DNA of 64,000 bases from Bianquea renquensis (lineage in GTDB: Bacteria > Bacillota > Clostridia > Lachnospirales > Bianqueaceae): positions 139,962 to 203,961 of the forward strand of contig NZ_JACRSQ010000004.1 in the NCBI RefSeq assembly GCF_014384895.1, given 5' to 3'. Positions 50,459-58,554 of the stretch are shown here, piece by piece. The translations under genes and the position numbers were made by a program. The notes beneath the pieces were generated by a model. That model did not search any database, was not told the origin of the DNA, and worked only from the letters and a program-made list of their open reading frames with translations. Numbering within the stretch: the first letter of the stretch is position 1; each line of letters starts with the position of its first letter.

Positions 50459-51580
50459 ATGGAAGATACAATTGAGAAATTATTTTTAGATTCGATTTCA
50501 CAGGAAGAAGTTCTATGTGAGATCGCGAGTCGGTTTTATGAAACGATCGAGGATCTGGCGGTCTCCCATGGAGTCTTCCGCCGAATGCTATGGGAATACG
50601 AGAGTTTTGTAGCGTATTTTGCCGCAGAGTCGGAGGAGTTAACCCCCGAGGAAGACGATATTTTGCTGGATATGAAAAATACGTTGGGGATGGCGCTGGA
50701 GGATTACTTCGAGGCGGTGGAAGATCACGTCATCCAACGGATTCAGCAGGAATTCACCCACCCGATACTGGAAGACTTACGGAAGAGGGGAATTGTGCTA
50801 GCACAGCCATACCTTCACGAGGAGCAGATCGAGGAATTTTATCCTGGGGCCTTTGAGGCCTATGACCGGCTAAAGCAGCGCTTTATTGAGAAGGTCTTTA
50901 CATTGTCACCCCAAAAGGCGTACAAGCAAGGGGAGGCGGCCCTCGCTCGGTATCGGAACGACAAAGGAATCCTCTTTGATGAGAGGGACTTTATCCTTGC
51001 CTACCAAAAAGGCTTTTCGAGAGAGCAGCTTTGGGATATACTGGCGGTTAAGTTTTATCAGGCTATACACTACGGCCGCCGGTATCGATTGGAGCAGTTG
51101 GAGGATGAATTTGGGGTGCTGGAGGATGGCGAAGAGGATCAAGTAGCGGAACGGGACGACGGGGTCTTGATTCCGGACGGGGATTTTGCCATTGACCAAT
51201 TTGAGTACGTCTGCGACCTGTGTACGGAATATACGGGGCGGCGGGTTTTGGCGGCGGAAAATGAGCTGGGCGATGAAGCCTACTGGACTACGTATCAGGA
51301 AGATTTCCAGGAACTGATTGCACTATATTTGATGAATCATCTGAATCAGGTGATACAGGAGCTGGAGAGGGATCGGGTGGAGGAGTATGAGAGCTTCGGC
51401 AAGATTTTTGGGATGAATGCGGAGCAGAGAAAAGATCCGGAGGCGATCCTACAGCGCTGTGATAAAATCAACTACTATCTTCTTGAGCTAAATGAAAATC
51501 TTTGGACAGAGTTTACCGAATCCAGAGCAATGCAGCTCTATCAGAAGGGCGAGTCCATGGATCAGCAAACAAAATCTTGA
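50459..51580 (+). CDS. Unrecognised acidic helical protein
   Basis: A ~373-aa soluble protein I do not recognise. It is strongly acidic and helical, with no signal peptide, membrane helix or cysteine-rich site. Repeating segments such as ASRFYETIEDLAVSHGVFRR, IQQEFTHPILEDLRKRGI and FSREQLWDILAVKFYQAIHY suggest an alpha-solenoid or four-helix arrangement, with an acidic spacer around residues 225-250 (GVLEDGEEDQVAERDDG). A start at ATG 50435 would overlap the pdaA-like stop by one base (TAATG); ATG 50459 has AAAGGA/AGAGG upstream. Either way it is coupled to the deacetylase gene. Confidence 0.75.
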   Translation: MEDTIEKLFLDSISQEEVLCEIASRFYETIEDLAVSHGVFRRMLWEYESFVAYFAAESEELTPEEDDILLDMKNTLGMALEDYFEAVEDHVIQRIQQEFTHPILEDLRKRGIVLAQPYLHEEQIEEFYPGAFEAYDRLKQRFIEKVFTLSPQKAYKQGEAALARYRNDKGILFDERDFILAYQKGFSREQLWDILAVKFYQAIHYGRRYRLEQLEDEFGVLEDGEEDQVAERDDGVLIPDGDFAIDQFEYVCDLCTEYTGRRVLAAENELGDEAYWTTYQEDFQELIALYLMNHLNQVIQELERDRVEEYESFGKIFGMNAEQRKDPEAILQRCDKINYYLLELNENLWTEFTESRAMQLYQKGESMDQQTKS

Positions 51581-51612
51581 GAGCGAAGTCGCGTGTAGCG
51601 AATTTATTTTCC

Positions 51613-51641
51613 TTGAAAAAATGGAAAGAACGTAGTATACT
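51613..51641 (+). promoter_or_regulatory. Promoter of the KDG kinase gene
   Basis: TTGAAA (51613-51618), 17-nt spacer, TATACT (51636-51641), 67 nt before the start codon. Confidence 0.75.
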
Positions 51642-51708
51642 AGAGCGGAGTAGGTTCGAAACATACGGAAGAGCCTCCACATCTACTTAAGAAAGGAAGA
51701 TCCAAAGA

Positions 51709-52740
51709 ATGTCGAAAAAAGTTGTGACATTTGGTGAGATTATGATGCGCTTGCAGACGCCGGGGTACCAGCGTTTTGTACAGGCCGGCAGTCTGGAAAT
51801 GATTTTTGGGGGGGGAGAGGCCAATGTCGCTGTATCCCTTGCCAACTATGGCTTTGCCCCATACTTTGTGACGAAGCTCCCTAAAAATCCTTTAGGGGAC
51901 GCTTGCATCGCTTCTCTGCGCAAGTATGGCGTTGACACGTCTTACATTGCGCGAGGAGGGGAACGCCTTGGCATTTACTTCGTCGAGAAGGGAGCTTCCC
52001 AGAGAGCGTCCAATGTGGTATATGACCGCTCTCACTCATCCATTGCGGGAGCGCAGGCGGAGGATTTCCAATGGGACGCTATCTTTGACGGCGCTGCGTG
52101 GTTCCACTTTACCGGAATTACGCCGGCATTGTCCGATGGATGCGCACAGCTGACGCTGGATGCGTGCAGAGCGGCGAAGGCTCACGGAGTTTCCGTCAGC
52201 TGTGACTTGAATTTCCGCAAAAAGCTTTGGTCCAGTGAAAAGGCTGGCCAGGTCATGGGACAGCTGATGGAGTATGTCGATGTCCTCATCGCCAACGAGG
52301 AGGATGCGGAGAAAGTGTTCGGCATCAAAGCGGCAAACACGGATATCACCGGCGGAGAATTGAGCGATGAAGGATATAAAGACGTGGCAAAACAGCTTGT
52401 CGCGCGTTTTGGGTTTAAAAAGGTGGCCATCACCTTGCGAGAGAGTATTTCAGCCTCCGTCAACAACTGGGCGGCAATGCTGTATGACAGTGAACTTGAC
52501 GCCTTCTATAAGTCGAAAAAATACAATATGACGATCGTAGACCGCGTTGGCGGTGGTGACAGCTTCGGCGGAGGATTGATATACGCCCTTCTGTCAGCAT
52601 ATGAGAATCAGGAGTGTATCGAATTCGCGACGGCGGCCTCCTGTCTGAAGCATTCCATTGAAGGGGATTTCAATCTCGTATCCGCAGATGAAGTTAAGAA
52701 TTTGATGAAAGGCGACGGCTCCGGCCGTGTCCAACGGTAA
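51709..52740 (+). CDS. kdgK: 2-dehydro-3-deoxygluconate kinase (PfkB family)
   Basis: A 343-aa sugar kinase expected to phosphorylate 2-keto-3-deoxygluconate, a product of pectin and uronate breakdown. Family marks: VVTFGEIMMRLQTPGYQRFV at the start, FGGGEANVAVSLANYG, NFRKKLW (KDG-kinase type), ANEEDAEKVFG, and the PfkB signature VDRVGGGDSFGGGLIYAL with the catalytic Asp. The SD AAAGGAAG lies about 9 nt upstream. It stands alone between its own promoter and a strong terminator; no KDPG aldolase gene is adjacent. Confidence 0.88.
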   Translation: MSKKVVTFGEIMMRLQTPGYQRFVQAGSLEMIFGGGEANVAVSLANYGFAPYFVTKLPKNPLGDACIASLRKYGVDTSYIARGGERLGIYFVEKGASQRASNVVYDRSHSSIAGAQAEDFQWDAIFDGAAWFHFTGITPALSDGCAQLTLDACRAAKAHGVSVSCDLNFRKKLWSSEKAGQVMGQLMEYVDVLIANEEDAEKVFGIKAANTDITGGELSDEGYKDVAKQLVARFGFKKVAITLRESISASVNNWAAMLYDSELDAFYKSKKYNMTIVDRVGGGDSFGGGLIYALLSAYENQECIEFATAASCLKHSIEGDFNLVSADEVKNLMKGDGSGRVQR

Positions 52741-52752
52741 ACGTAAGGGTTC

Positions 52753-52799
52753 AAAAAAGAGACGAGGCAGCAGTGAGTACACTGCCTCGTCTCTTTTTT
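52753..52799. terminator. Bidirectional terminator between kdgK and clpE
   Basis: A perfect 18-bp stem (52753-52770 with 52782-52799) has A6 on one side and T6 on the other, serving both converging genes. Confidence 0.95.
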
Positions 52800-52820
52800 A
52801 TCCTAATGTTCGGGGATTCT

Positions 52821-55154
52821 TCACACGAGTTCCGCCTTTTTTTCGATTTCAATCCTGTGATCTTGACGTAAATACAGAACAATGGCATCCCCGGCGCCAA
52901 TCTCTCCCCGGAGAAAAGCTTCCGCAATCTCATCCTCGATGGTCCGCTGAATCAGCCGGCGAAGAGGACGGGCGCCATATTTTGCATCATAGCCCGTCTC
53001 GGCAAGATACTCTTTGACCTCGTCCGCCACTTCGATGTGGATGTTCTGATATTGGCCGGAGCGATATACATCCTTTAGCATCAGATCCACGATCCGGCGA
53101 AGTTGTGGCTTTGTGAGGGGCTCGAAGGTGATGATCTCGTCGATTCGATTGAGAAATTCTGGCCGGAAAAATTCCTTGAGCGCGCTTTGAATCCGTTCGG
53201 ATAGGGCAACGTGGTCATCGCTGTTAAATCCGAGACCATTATTTTTGAAGCTGGCGCCGGCGTTCGTCGTCATGACGATAATCGTGTTTTCAAAATTGAC
53301 CACAAGCCCCTGGCTGTCGGTGAGTCTTCCGTCGTCCAGAATCTGCAAGAGCATATTGAAGACGTCGGCATGGGCCTTCTCGATTTCATCCAACAGAATC
53401 ACGCAGTACGGACGCCGGCGGACCTTCTCTGTAAGCTGACCACCCTGATCATAGCCCACATAGCCTGGGGGTGCGCCGATCAGCTTCGAGACTGTGTGTT
53501 TCTCCATATACTCAGACATATCAATTCGGATCAGTGCGTCCTCCGTGCCAAAAAGTTCCTGTGCCAGCGTCTTGACCAGCTCCGTCTTACCGACCCCAGT
53601 GGGACCGGCAAAGATGAAAGAGGCCGGTTTCTTTTCCTTTCGGAAGCCAGAACGATTCCGGCGGATCGCGCGGGACAGGGCGGATACGGCCGCCTCCTGT
53701 CCTATGACGCGCTGATGCAGGCGTTCTTCCAGGTGCAGCAGCTTATCCGCTTCCTCACTGGTGAGTTTTTGCACCGGGATTTTGGTCCAGGATTCGACCA
53801 CCTGTGCGATATCGTCATACGTCAACGGGACATGGGTACAGGAGATCTGCTTGTCTTTAATCTCCTCTTCCAGGCGGATTTCTTCGACGCGGCACTTCGC
53901 TGCCGTCTCAAAGTCGTCCTTGGAGGCGGCCTCTTCCTTCTCCTGCTGGACTTTGGCCAGCTGGGAGCGAAGGTTTTCCAGATCCACGAGGCCGGTATTC
54001 TGAAGATTAACCTTGGAGGCCGCCTCGTCGATGACGTCGATGGCCTTATCAGGAAGAAACCTCTGATGGATGTACCGCTGCGATAGCATGACGGCGTCCT
54101 CAATCACGGAATCCGGGATCGTTACATTGTGATAGGTTTCATAGTGCTCGCGAATTCCCTTTATGATCGCAACCGTATCCTGCGGCGTCGGCTCATCCAC
54201 AATGATGGGCTGAAAACGGCGTTCCAGCGCAGAATCCTTTTCGATATATTTTCGATATTCTTCCAGCGTCGTCGTGCCAATGATCTGAATCTGCCCCTTG
54301 GCAAGGGCGGGTTTTAAGATATTGGCGGCATTCATGGAGTTCTGGGCATCGCCGGCCCCAACAAGGTTGTGAACCTCATCGATGACAAGGATGACGTTGC
54401 CAGCGCTGACGACTTCATTGATGATGGCTTTCATCCGTCCCTCAAATTGCCCTCGAAATTGGGTGCCCGCCACAAGTCCGGTCATATCGAGCCAGAATAC
54501 TTCCTTGTCCAATAACTTGACGGGGACGTCCCGGCGTGCAATCCGGAGAGCGAGGCCCTCCGCGATGGCCGTCTTGCCGACGCCAGGCTCACCCAACAGA
54601 ATCGGATTGTTCTTCGTCCGCCGGTTGAGGATCTGCATCAGCCGCTGGATTTCGGCATCGCGGCCAATGATATTGTCGATCTGCCCCTTGGATGCCTGAT
54701 CCGTCATATTGATGCCGAACTTCATCAGGTTCTTTAGCTTCTCCGTGCGCTGTTTCGGAGGAGTCTGAGAAGTCCGCCCAGATGTGGGCTGTGGGGAAGC
54801 CGACTGTTGATCCACCATCGTCATAAGCGCGTCTTCGTCCTCACCCGCTTCCTCGTCATCCTGGTCACCGCTTGGGGAGGCGCCTGTGAGCATCTCCATC
54901 AAACCCGGCGGCATCATCTGTGACAGCGCGTCCGGGTTATTCTCCAGGTCCATATTTTCCAGCATATCCGTCATCTGCTGATTGAGATTCTCGATATCCT
55001 TTTCATTCAGGCCGCTCTGATTCATGAGATTTTGCAGAGTGATCCCCTGTTTTTGGGCACAGTTAAGGCACAAAGCCATCTGCGTATTGTGTCCATCCTT
55101 CATAATGTTGACCATGACAACAGCTATATTTTTTTTACATATTTGACATAACAT
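52821..55154 (-). CDS. clpE: ClpE-type AAA+ unfoldase of the Clp protease
   Basis: A 777-aa Hsp100 ATPase that feeds substrates to ClpP. The N-terminus is a Cys4 zinc finger (MLCQICKK then LCLNCAQ) rather than the ClpC N-domain, followed by an acidic linker, AAA-1 (Walker A GEPGVGKT, Walker B VILVIDEVHNLVG), a UVR-like coiled middle domain (LAKVQQEKEEAASKDDFETA), AAA-2 (GPTGVGKT, LLDEIEKAH) and a C-terminal D2-small domain. This order marks ClpE. The frame extends to 55190, but ATG 55154 behind GAGGGAG gives the standard zinc-finger start. No CtsR-type heptamer repeat was found upstream, so its stress control is unclear. Confidence 0.93.
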   Translation of the reverse strand: MLCQICKKNIAVVMVNIMKDGHNTQMALCLNCAQKQGITLQNLMNQSGLNEKDIENLNQQMTDMLENMDLENNPDALSQMMPPGLMEMLTGASPSGDQDDEEAGEDEDALMTMVDQQSASPQPTSGRTSQTPPKQRTEKLKNLMKFGINMTDQASKGQIDNIIGRDAEIQRLMQILNRRTKNNPILLGEPGVGKTAIAEGLALRIARRDVPVKLLDKEVFWLDMTGLVAGTQFRGQFEGRMKAIINEVVSAGNVILVIDEVHNLVGAGDAQNSMNAANILKPALAKGQIQIIGTTTLEEYRKYIEKDSALERRFQPIIVDEPTPQDTVAIIKGIREHYETYHNVTIPDSVIEDAVMLSQRYIHQRFLPDKAIDVIDEAASKVNLQNTGLVDLENLRSQLAKVQQEKEEAASKDDFETAAKCRVEEIRLEEEIKDKQISCTHVPLTYDDIAQVVESWTKIPVQKLTSEEADKLLHLEERLHQRVIGQEAAVSALSRAIRRNRSGFRKEKKPASFIFAGPTGVGKTELVKTLAQELFGTEDALIRIDMSEYMEKHTVSKLIGAPPGYVGYDQGGQLTEKVRRRPYCVILLDEIEKAHADVFNMLLQILDDGRLTDSQGLVVNFENTIIVMTTNAGASFKNNGLGFNSDDHVALSERIQSALKEFFRPEFLNRIDEIITFEPLTKPQLRRIVDLMLKDVYRSGQYQNIHIEVADEVKEYLAETGYDAKYGARPLRRLIQRTIEDEIAEAFLRGEIGAGDAIVLYLRQDHRIEIEKKAELV

Positions 55155-55253
55155 ACCATCACTCCCTCTAGTGGCGCTGAGGATTGTCACCGGCTCTCTT
55201 ACTGTTTATAGACCTGCTAAACAGATCGTCATACAACCATCGCGCCCTCTTTC

Positions 55254-55282
55254 ATTATACTTGCTTCGATTCATAAATTCAA
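55254..55282 (-). promoter_or_regulatory. Promoter of clpE
   Basis: On the minus strand, TTGAAT (55282-55277), 17-nt spacer, TATAAT (55259-55254). The leader is about 95 nt. The 55155-55496 gap holds this and the divergent promoter at 55410; no gene was supported there. Confidence 0.8.
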
Positions 55283-55409
55283 GCATTTTACATAGAAATT
55301 TGAGTTTTCACAATTTATTCATAAGTGGAGCTGGCAGGGTGGCGATCGGGTCTAGGCGGCGGATAGAGCAGTGCATTGTTCTTGCCATAGAAACTTTACG
55401 GAATATTGA

Positions 55410-55438
55410 TTGAAATAGAAGGGCAAGAATGCTATAAT
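55410..55438 (+). promoter_or_regulatory. Promoter of the ParB-like/BMP fusion gene
   Basis: TTGAAA (55410-55415), 17-nt spacer, TATAAT (55433-55438), 58 nt before ATG 55497. Confidence 0.8.
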
Positions 55439-55496
55439 ATGTAAGGGTGCATGAGAGTGGCGAGGCAGCGATTAAAAGTGGAGGAGGTTTTCTGGT

Positions 55497-57425
55497 ATGG
55501 CGATAGAAGATTATAAAAAAGCGCTAAAAATGGGACGAAAAGAGTATCAGAGCAATCTGTCACAGGGCATATACCCATATTTGCAGGTGCTGGAGGAGAT
55601 CACATCCAATGTGGATGTGGAATCCGAAATCACCATAGGGGATGTGCAGGTTCCCATGGACAAAATCGTGGGGACGAATGGACGCTCAAGGGGAACAGCC
55701 TTTGCAAGAAATTATATGCCGCTTCTGGACGAAGATACAGAGTTTGCCAGAAAATGGGCAAGTTTATGCGATATTCATATTGAAGAGGGGATCCGAGATC
55801 CGATCAAATGCTATGAATTTATGAATCGCTTCTATGTTGTGGAAGGAAACAAGAGGGTCAGCGTCCTGAAATATTTCGATGCTGTGTCCATTGCGGCGCA
55901 TGTCACCCGGATTGTGCCGCGAAGAACGGATACCTTAGAATCAAAGATCTATTTTGAGTTTTTGGATTTTTATCGGATAACCGGAATCAATTATGTCTGG
56001 TTTACGAAAGAGGGCAATTTTCAAAAGCTGCTGGATATCCTGCAAAAGACAAAAAAGTCCGACTGGGATCAGGAATTCTCCAGAGACTTTCGCTCAGCCT
56101 ACTACCGCTTCCGCAAGGCTTATGCCGCCAGAGGCGGGAGAAAGCTTTCGATATCCACAGGGGACGCCATGTTAGAATACCTGAAGGTATTTGGGTATGA
56201 GGGACTGCTGGAGAAGAGCCATGCGCAGCTGATGGACGATGTAGCTAAGATGTGGGACGAGATCTGTCTGCAGACGGAAGAGAAGCCGGTAGGGCTGGTC
56301 ACCCATCCCATTGAAGAGCCAAATAAAAAGGGGCTGTTTAATTTCCTGTCCGGCAGCTCGAAGAAGACAAAACTGAAGGTCGGTTTTGTTCACGATAAGG
56401 ACCGGGAATCATCAAGCTGGACCTACGGACACGAGCTCGGCCGTATGCATGTGGATGAGGTGTTTGCGGATCAGGTGGAGACCTACTGCGTGGATAATAT
56501 TTTCAGCAATCCCAAAGGTCCGGACCAAGTGCTGGAAGAGATGGCGGACAGTGGTTTTGATGTTATTTTTACAACAACCCCGCAATTGGTGGAGTCCAGC
56601 CTAAAAGCGGCGATCAAACATCCCGAGATCAAATTTTTAAATTGTTCAGTGAATATGTCTTATCGATATCTGCGGACCTATTACGGCAGGATGTATGAGC
56701 CAAAATTTCTGACGGGCGCCATTGCGGGATGTCTGACGAGAACAGATCGAATCGGGTATGTAGCGGATTATCCCATATCCGGAATGATTGCCAATATCAA
56801 TGCTTTCGCTCTCGGTGCGCGTCTTGTCAACCCTCGTGCGAAGATCTATCTGGAATGGTCCACGTTAAAGGATGGAGGCTCCATCACAGAGCGTATGCAG
56901 AAGATGGAGGTGGATTTTATCTCAAATCAGGATTTGATCACGCCCGGCAACGCATCCCGAAAATTTGGACTGTACAGGGTGGACCAAGATACCCTGACGA
57001 ATATCGCCATGCCCATGTGGCATTGGGGGAAGTTCTACGAAAAGCTGATTCGCAGCATTCTCAGCGGGTCCTGGAATGATGAGGACTACGTGGACGGGAG
57101 CAAGGCGATCAATTACTGGTGGGGAATGTCGGCTGGCGTCGTCGATCTCGTCTGTTCACAGAATCTGCCGGAGGGGACGAAACATCTGCTCAGCTTTTTA
57201 AAGAGGACCGTCATATCAGGGGAGATGGATCCTTTCACCGGATATATCCGGGATCAGGAGGGAAAAATCCAGGTCAAGGAGGATGAGTGTCTTTCCACTG
57301 AAAAGATCGTTACCATGAACTGGCTGACGGATACGGTCATCGGAAAGATACCGGCGATTGAGGAACTGCGGGAAGACGTCAAATCCCTGGTTCAGCTGGA
57401 GGGCCTTACCGTCATGGAGGATTGA
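55497..57425 (+). CDS. Cytosolic fusion of a ParB/Srx-like domain with a BMP nucleoside-receptor domain
   Basis: A 642-aa protein with strong SD GGAGGAGG and no signal peptide or lipobox (it starts MAIEDYKKALKMGRKEYQ). Residues ~40-145 look like a ParB/sulfiredoxin-type domain: VPMDKIVGTNGRSRG, EEGIRDPIKCYEF, RFYVVEGNKRVSVLKYFDAV. A helical linker follows. Residues ~295-640 match the BMP/Med family of nucleoside-binding proteins (KLKVGFVHDKDRESSSWTYG, VIFTTTPQLVESSLKAA, FLTGAIAGCLTRTDRIGYVA, GLYRVDQ). BMP receptors are normally lipoproteins of purine-nucleoside importers; here the protein is intracellular and no permease or ATPase genes are near. An internal sensor of a purine-type ligand is the simplest guess. 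Confidence 0.8.
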   Translation: MAIEDYKKALKMGRKEYQSNLSQGIYPYLQVLEEITSNVDVESEITIGDVQVPMDKIVGTNGRSRGTAFARNYMPLLDEDTEFARKWASLCDIHIEEGIRDPIKCYEFMNRFYVVEGNKRVSVLKYFDAVSIAAHVTRIVPRRTDTLESKIYFEFLDFYRITGINYVWFTKEGNFQKLLDILQKTKKSDWDQEFSRDFRSAYYRFRKAYAARGGRKLSISTGDAMLEYLKVFGYEGLLEKSHAQLMDDVAKMWDEICLQTEEKPVGLVTHPIEEPNKKGLFNFLSGSSKKTKLKVGFVHDKDRESSSWTYGHELGRMHVDEVFADQVETYCVDNIFSNPKGPDQVLEEMADSGFDVIFTTTPQLVESSLKAAIKHPEIKFLNCSVNMSYRYLRTYYGRMYEPKFLTGAIAGCLTRTDRIGYVADYPISGMIANINAFALGARLVNPRAKIYLEWSTLKDGGSITERMQKMEVDFISNQDLITPGNASRKFGLYRVDQDTLTNIAMPMWHWGKFYEKLIRSILSGSWNDEDYVDGSKAINYWWGMSAGVVDLVCSQNLPEGTKHLLSFLKRTVISGEMDPFTGYIRDQEGKIQVKEDECLSTEKIVTMNWLTDTVIGKIPAIEELREDVKSLVQLEGLTVMED

Positions 57426-57441
57426 CAGCCGTACAATAAGC

Positions 57442-57487
57442 AAGAGCGGGAACAGCCGATACGTCATAGACGGCTCCCGCTCTTTTT
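57442..57487 (+). terminator. Intrinsic terminator after the BMP fusion gene
   Basis: AAGAGCGGGAACAGCCG (57442-57458) pairs with the facing CGGCTCCCGCTCTT with a small bulge, followed by TTTTT. Confidence 0.9.
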
Positions 57488-57524
57488 GTAGAAAGGACCT
57501 TGGGCACTTTGGGATTATGCCCTC

Positions 57525-57571
57525 GCGGCGGACATTTCTATAGGACAGAAATGTAGGGAGCGCCGCTCCCT
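57525..57571. repeat. Hairpin pair downstream of the metallophosphoesterase gene
   Basis: ACATTTC/GAAATGT (57532-57554) and AGGGAGC-GCC-GCTCCCT (57555-57571) form adjacent stems. GCGGCG (57525-57530) is complementary to CGCCGC (57561-57566), allowing an alternative fold. The elements overlap the 3' end of the minus-strand gene and may be its terminator or another extragenic palindrome. Confidence 0.6.
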
Positions 57572-58167
57572 CATTCATAGAGAAATTTATATTTTTCGTA
57601 CGCGTTGATGATGGTGGTTTCCCTGTAGTGGTTCAGGCGCTGAAAGGATCTGGCATTGTAATTAGCGTGGACATGGCCGTGGACGAAGTAGCGGGGCTCA
57701 TATTTCTCCATGATGTGCAGGAAGGTTTCAAATCCGCGGTGGGGGAGATCGGTCCCATCTCCAATACCGGAGGCGGGCGCGTGGGACAAAAGTATATCGA
57801 ACCCCTTATTTTTCCAGAGGGCAAGGCGAAGTTTTGAAATGCGGCGGCGCATCTCAGATTCCGTATACTGATAGTCGCCGGGCTTATACCGATAGGAACC
57901 GCCTAATCCCAATATGCGAATTCCATTATGGACGAAAATAGTGTCTTCAATGCACTCGCAGCCTTCAGGGGGAAATCGGTTATAGTTGGTATCATGGTTC
58001 CCGTGGACGTACAGGAGAGGAACCTTGACCATCGTCGCCAGAAACGAGAGGTAGGAGGCCTTCAGATCTCCGCAGGACAGGATCAAATCCACATCCTGAA
58101 TCTTATCTCTATCAAAATAATCCCATAAGGCCTTGGATTCCATATCGGCCAAAGCGAGTATCTTCAT
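57571..58167 (-). CDS. Calcineurin-like metallophosphoesterase
   Basis: A 198-aa phosphoesterase of the YfcE/MPP fold. Motifs: CGDLKASYL (Asp-34), YVHGNHDTNYNRFPP (Asn-57, His-58), LLSHAP and VHGHVHANYNAR. The first metal motif reads LADMES, so the usual Asp-x-His is Asp-8-x-Glu-10, a change at a metal ligand. The frame is open to 58251, but ATG 58167 gives the family's MKILALAD start; the SD is weak (AGGT). The substrate is unknown. Confidence 0.85.
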   Translation of the reverse strand: MKILALADMESKALWDYFDRDKIQDVDLILSCGDLKASYLSFLATMVKVPLLYVHGNHDTNYNRFPPEGCECIEDTIFVHNGIRILGLGGSYRYKPGDYQYTESEMRRRISKLRLALWKNKGFDILLSHAPASGIGDGTDLPHRGFETFLHIMEKYEPRYFVHGHVHANYNARSFQRLNHYRETTIINAYEKYKFLYE

Positions 58168-58271
58168 CCATTCTACCTGCCCTTTCCCTGACATTCCTTT
58201 CCAGACGTATAGCATGGCGTCGGGCCATACTACAGTTCCGGAAGGATTCACGAATCATTGCTTGTGTGAAT

Positions 58272-58299
58272 ATTATAGCATTTCCGCGGTAAAAAACAA
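58272..58299 (-). promoter_or_regulatory. Promoter of the metallophosphoesterase gene
   Basis: On the minus strand, TTGTTT (58299-58294), 16-nt spacer, TATAAT (58277-58272), about 105 nt before the start codon. Confidence 0.6.
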
Positions 58300-58472
58300 C
58301 CAAAAATAGAGAAAATAACACTTTTCATAAAGATTGGATCGAATTTGAGACAGTCTTGTACTGTTTTTGCTGAAAAATTTCATTGGATAGGCGAATTAGC
58401 AAAAGGATCGCCGCAGAACAAGGCAAGATGCGCTATCTTAGACAGTATGTTGGCTGGAATGTGGCCAAAATC

Positions 58473-58501
58473 TTGCATTGTTGGAAGAATTCCTGTATAC
58501 T
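58473..58501 (+). promoter_or_regulatory. Promoter of the LacZ-like/comB/acetyltransferase unit
   Basis: TTGCAT (58473-58478), 17-nt spacer, TATACT (58496-58501). Upstream, 58300-58470 holds only a short hairpin ACAGT/ACTGT with T tail (58347-58366); no gene was seen. Confidence 0.7.
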
Positions 58502-58554
58502 GAGCGTATATGGACCTGTTACTTGAGACGGTACAGTGAAGGGGGAGGCGGCCT

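Noticed and set aside
55155..55300. CtsR operator before clpE
   Set aside because: No GGTCAAA-type tandem heptamer was found on either strand.
55171..55413. An 80-codon plus-strand frame between clpE and the BMP fusion gene
   Set aside because: It overlaps the clpE start and promoter, has no SD, and its translation looks random.
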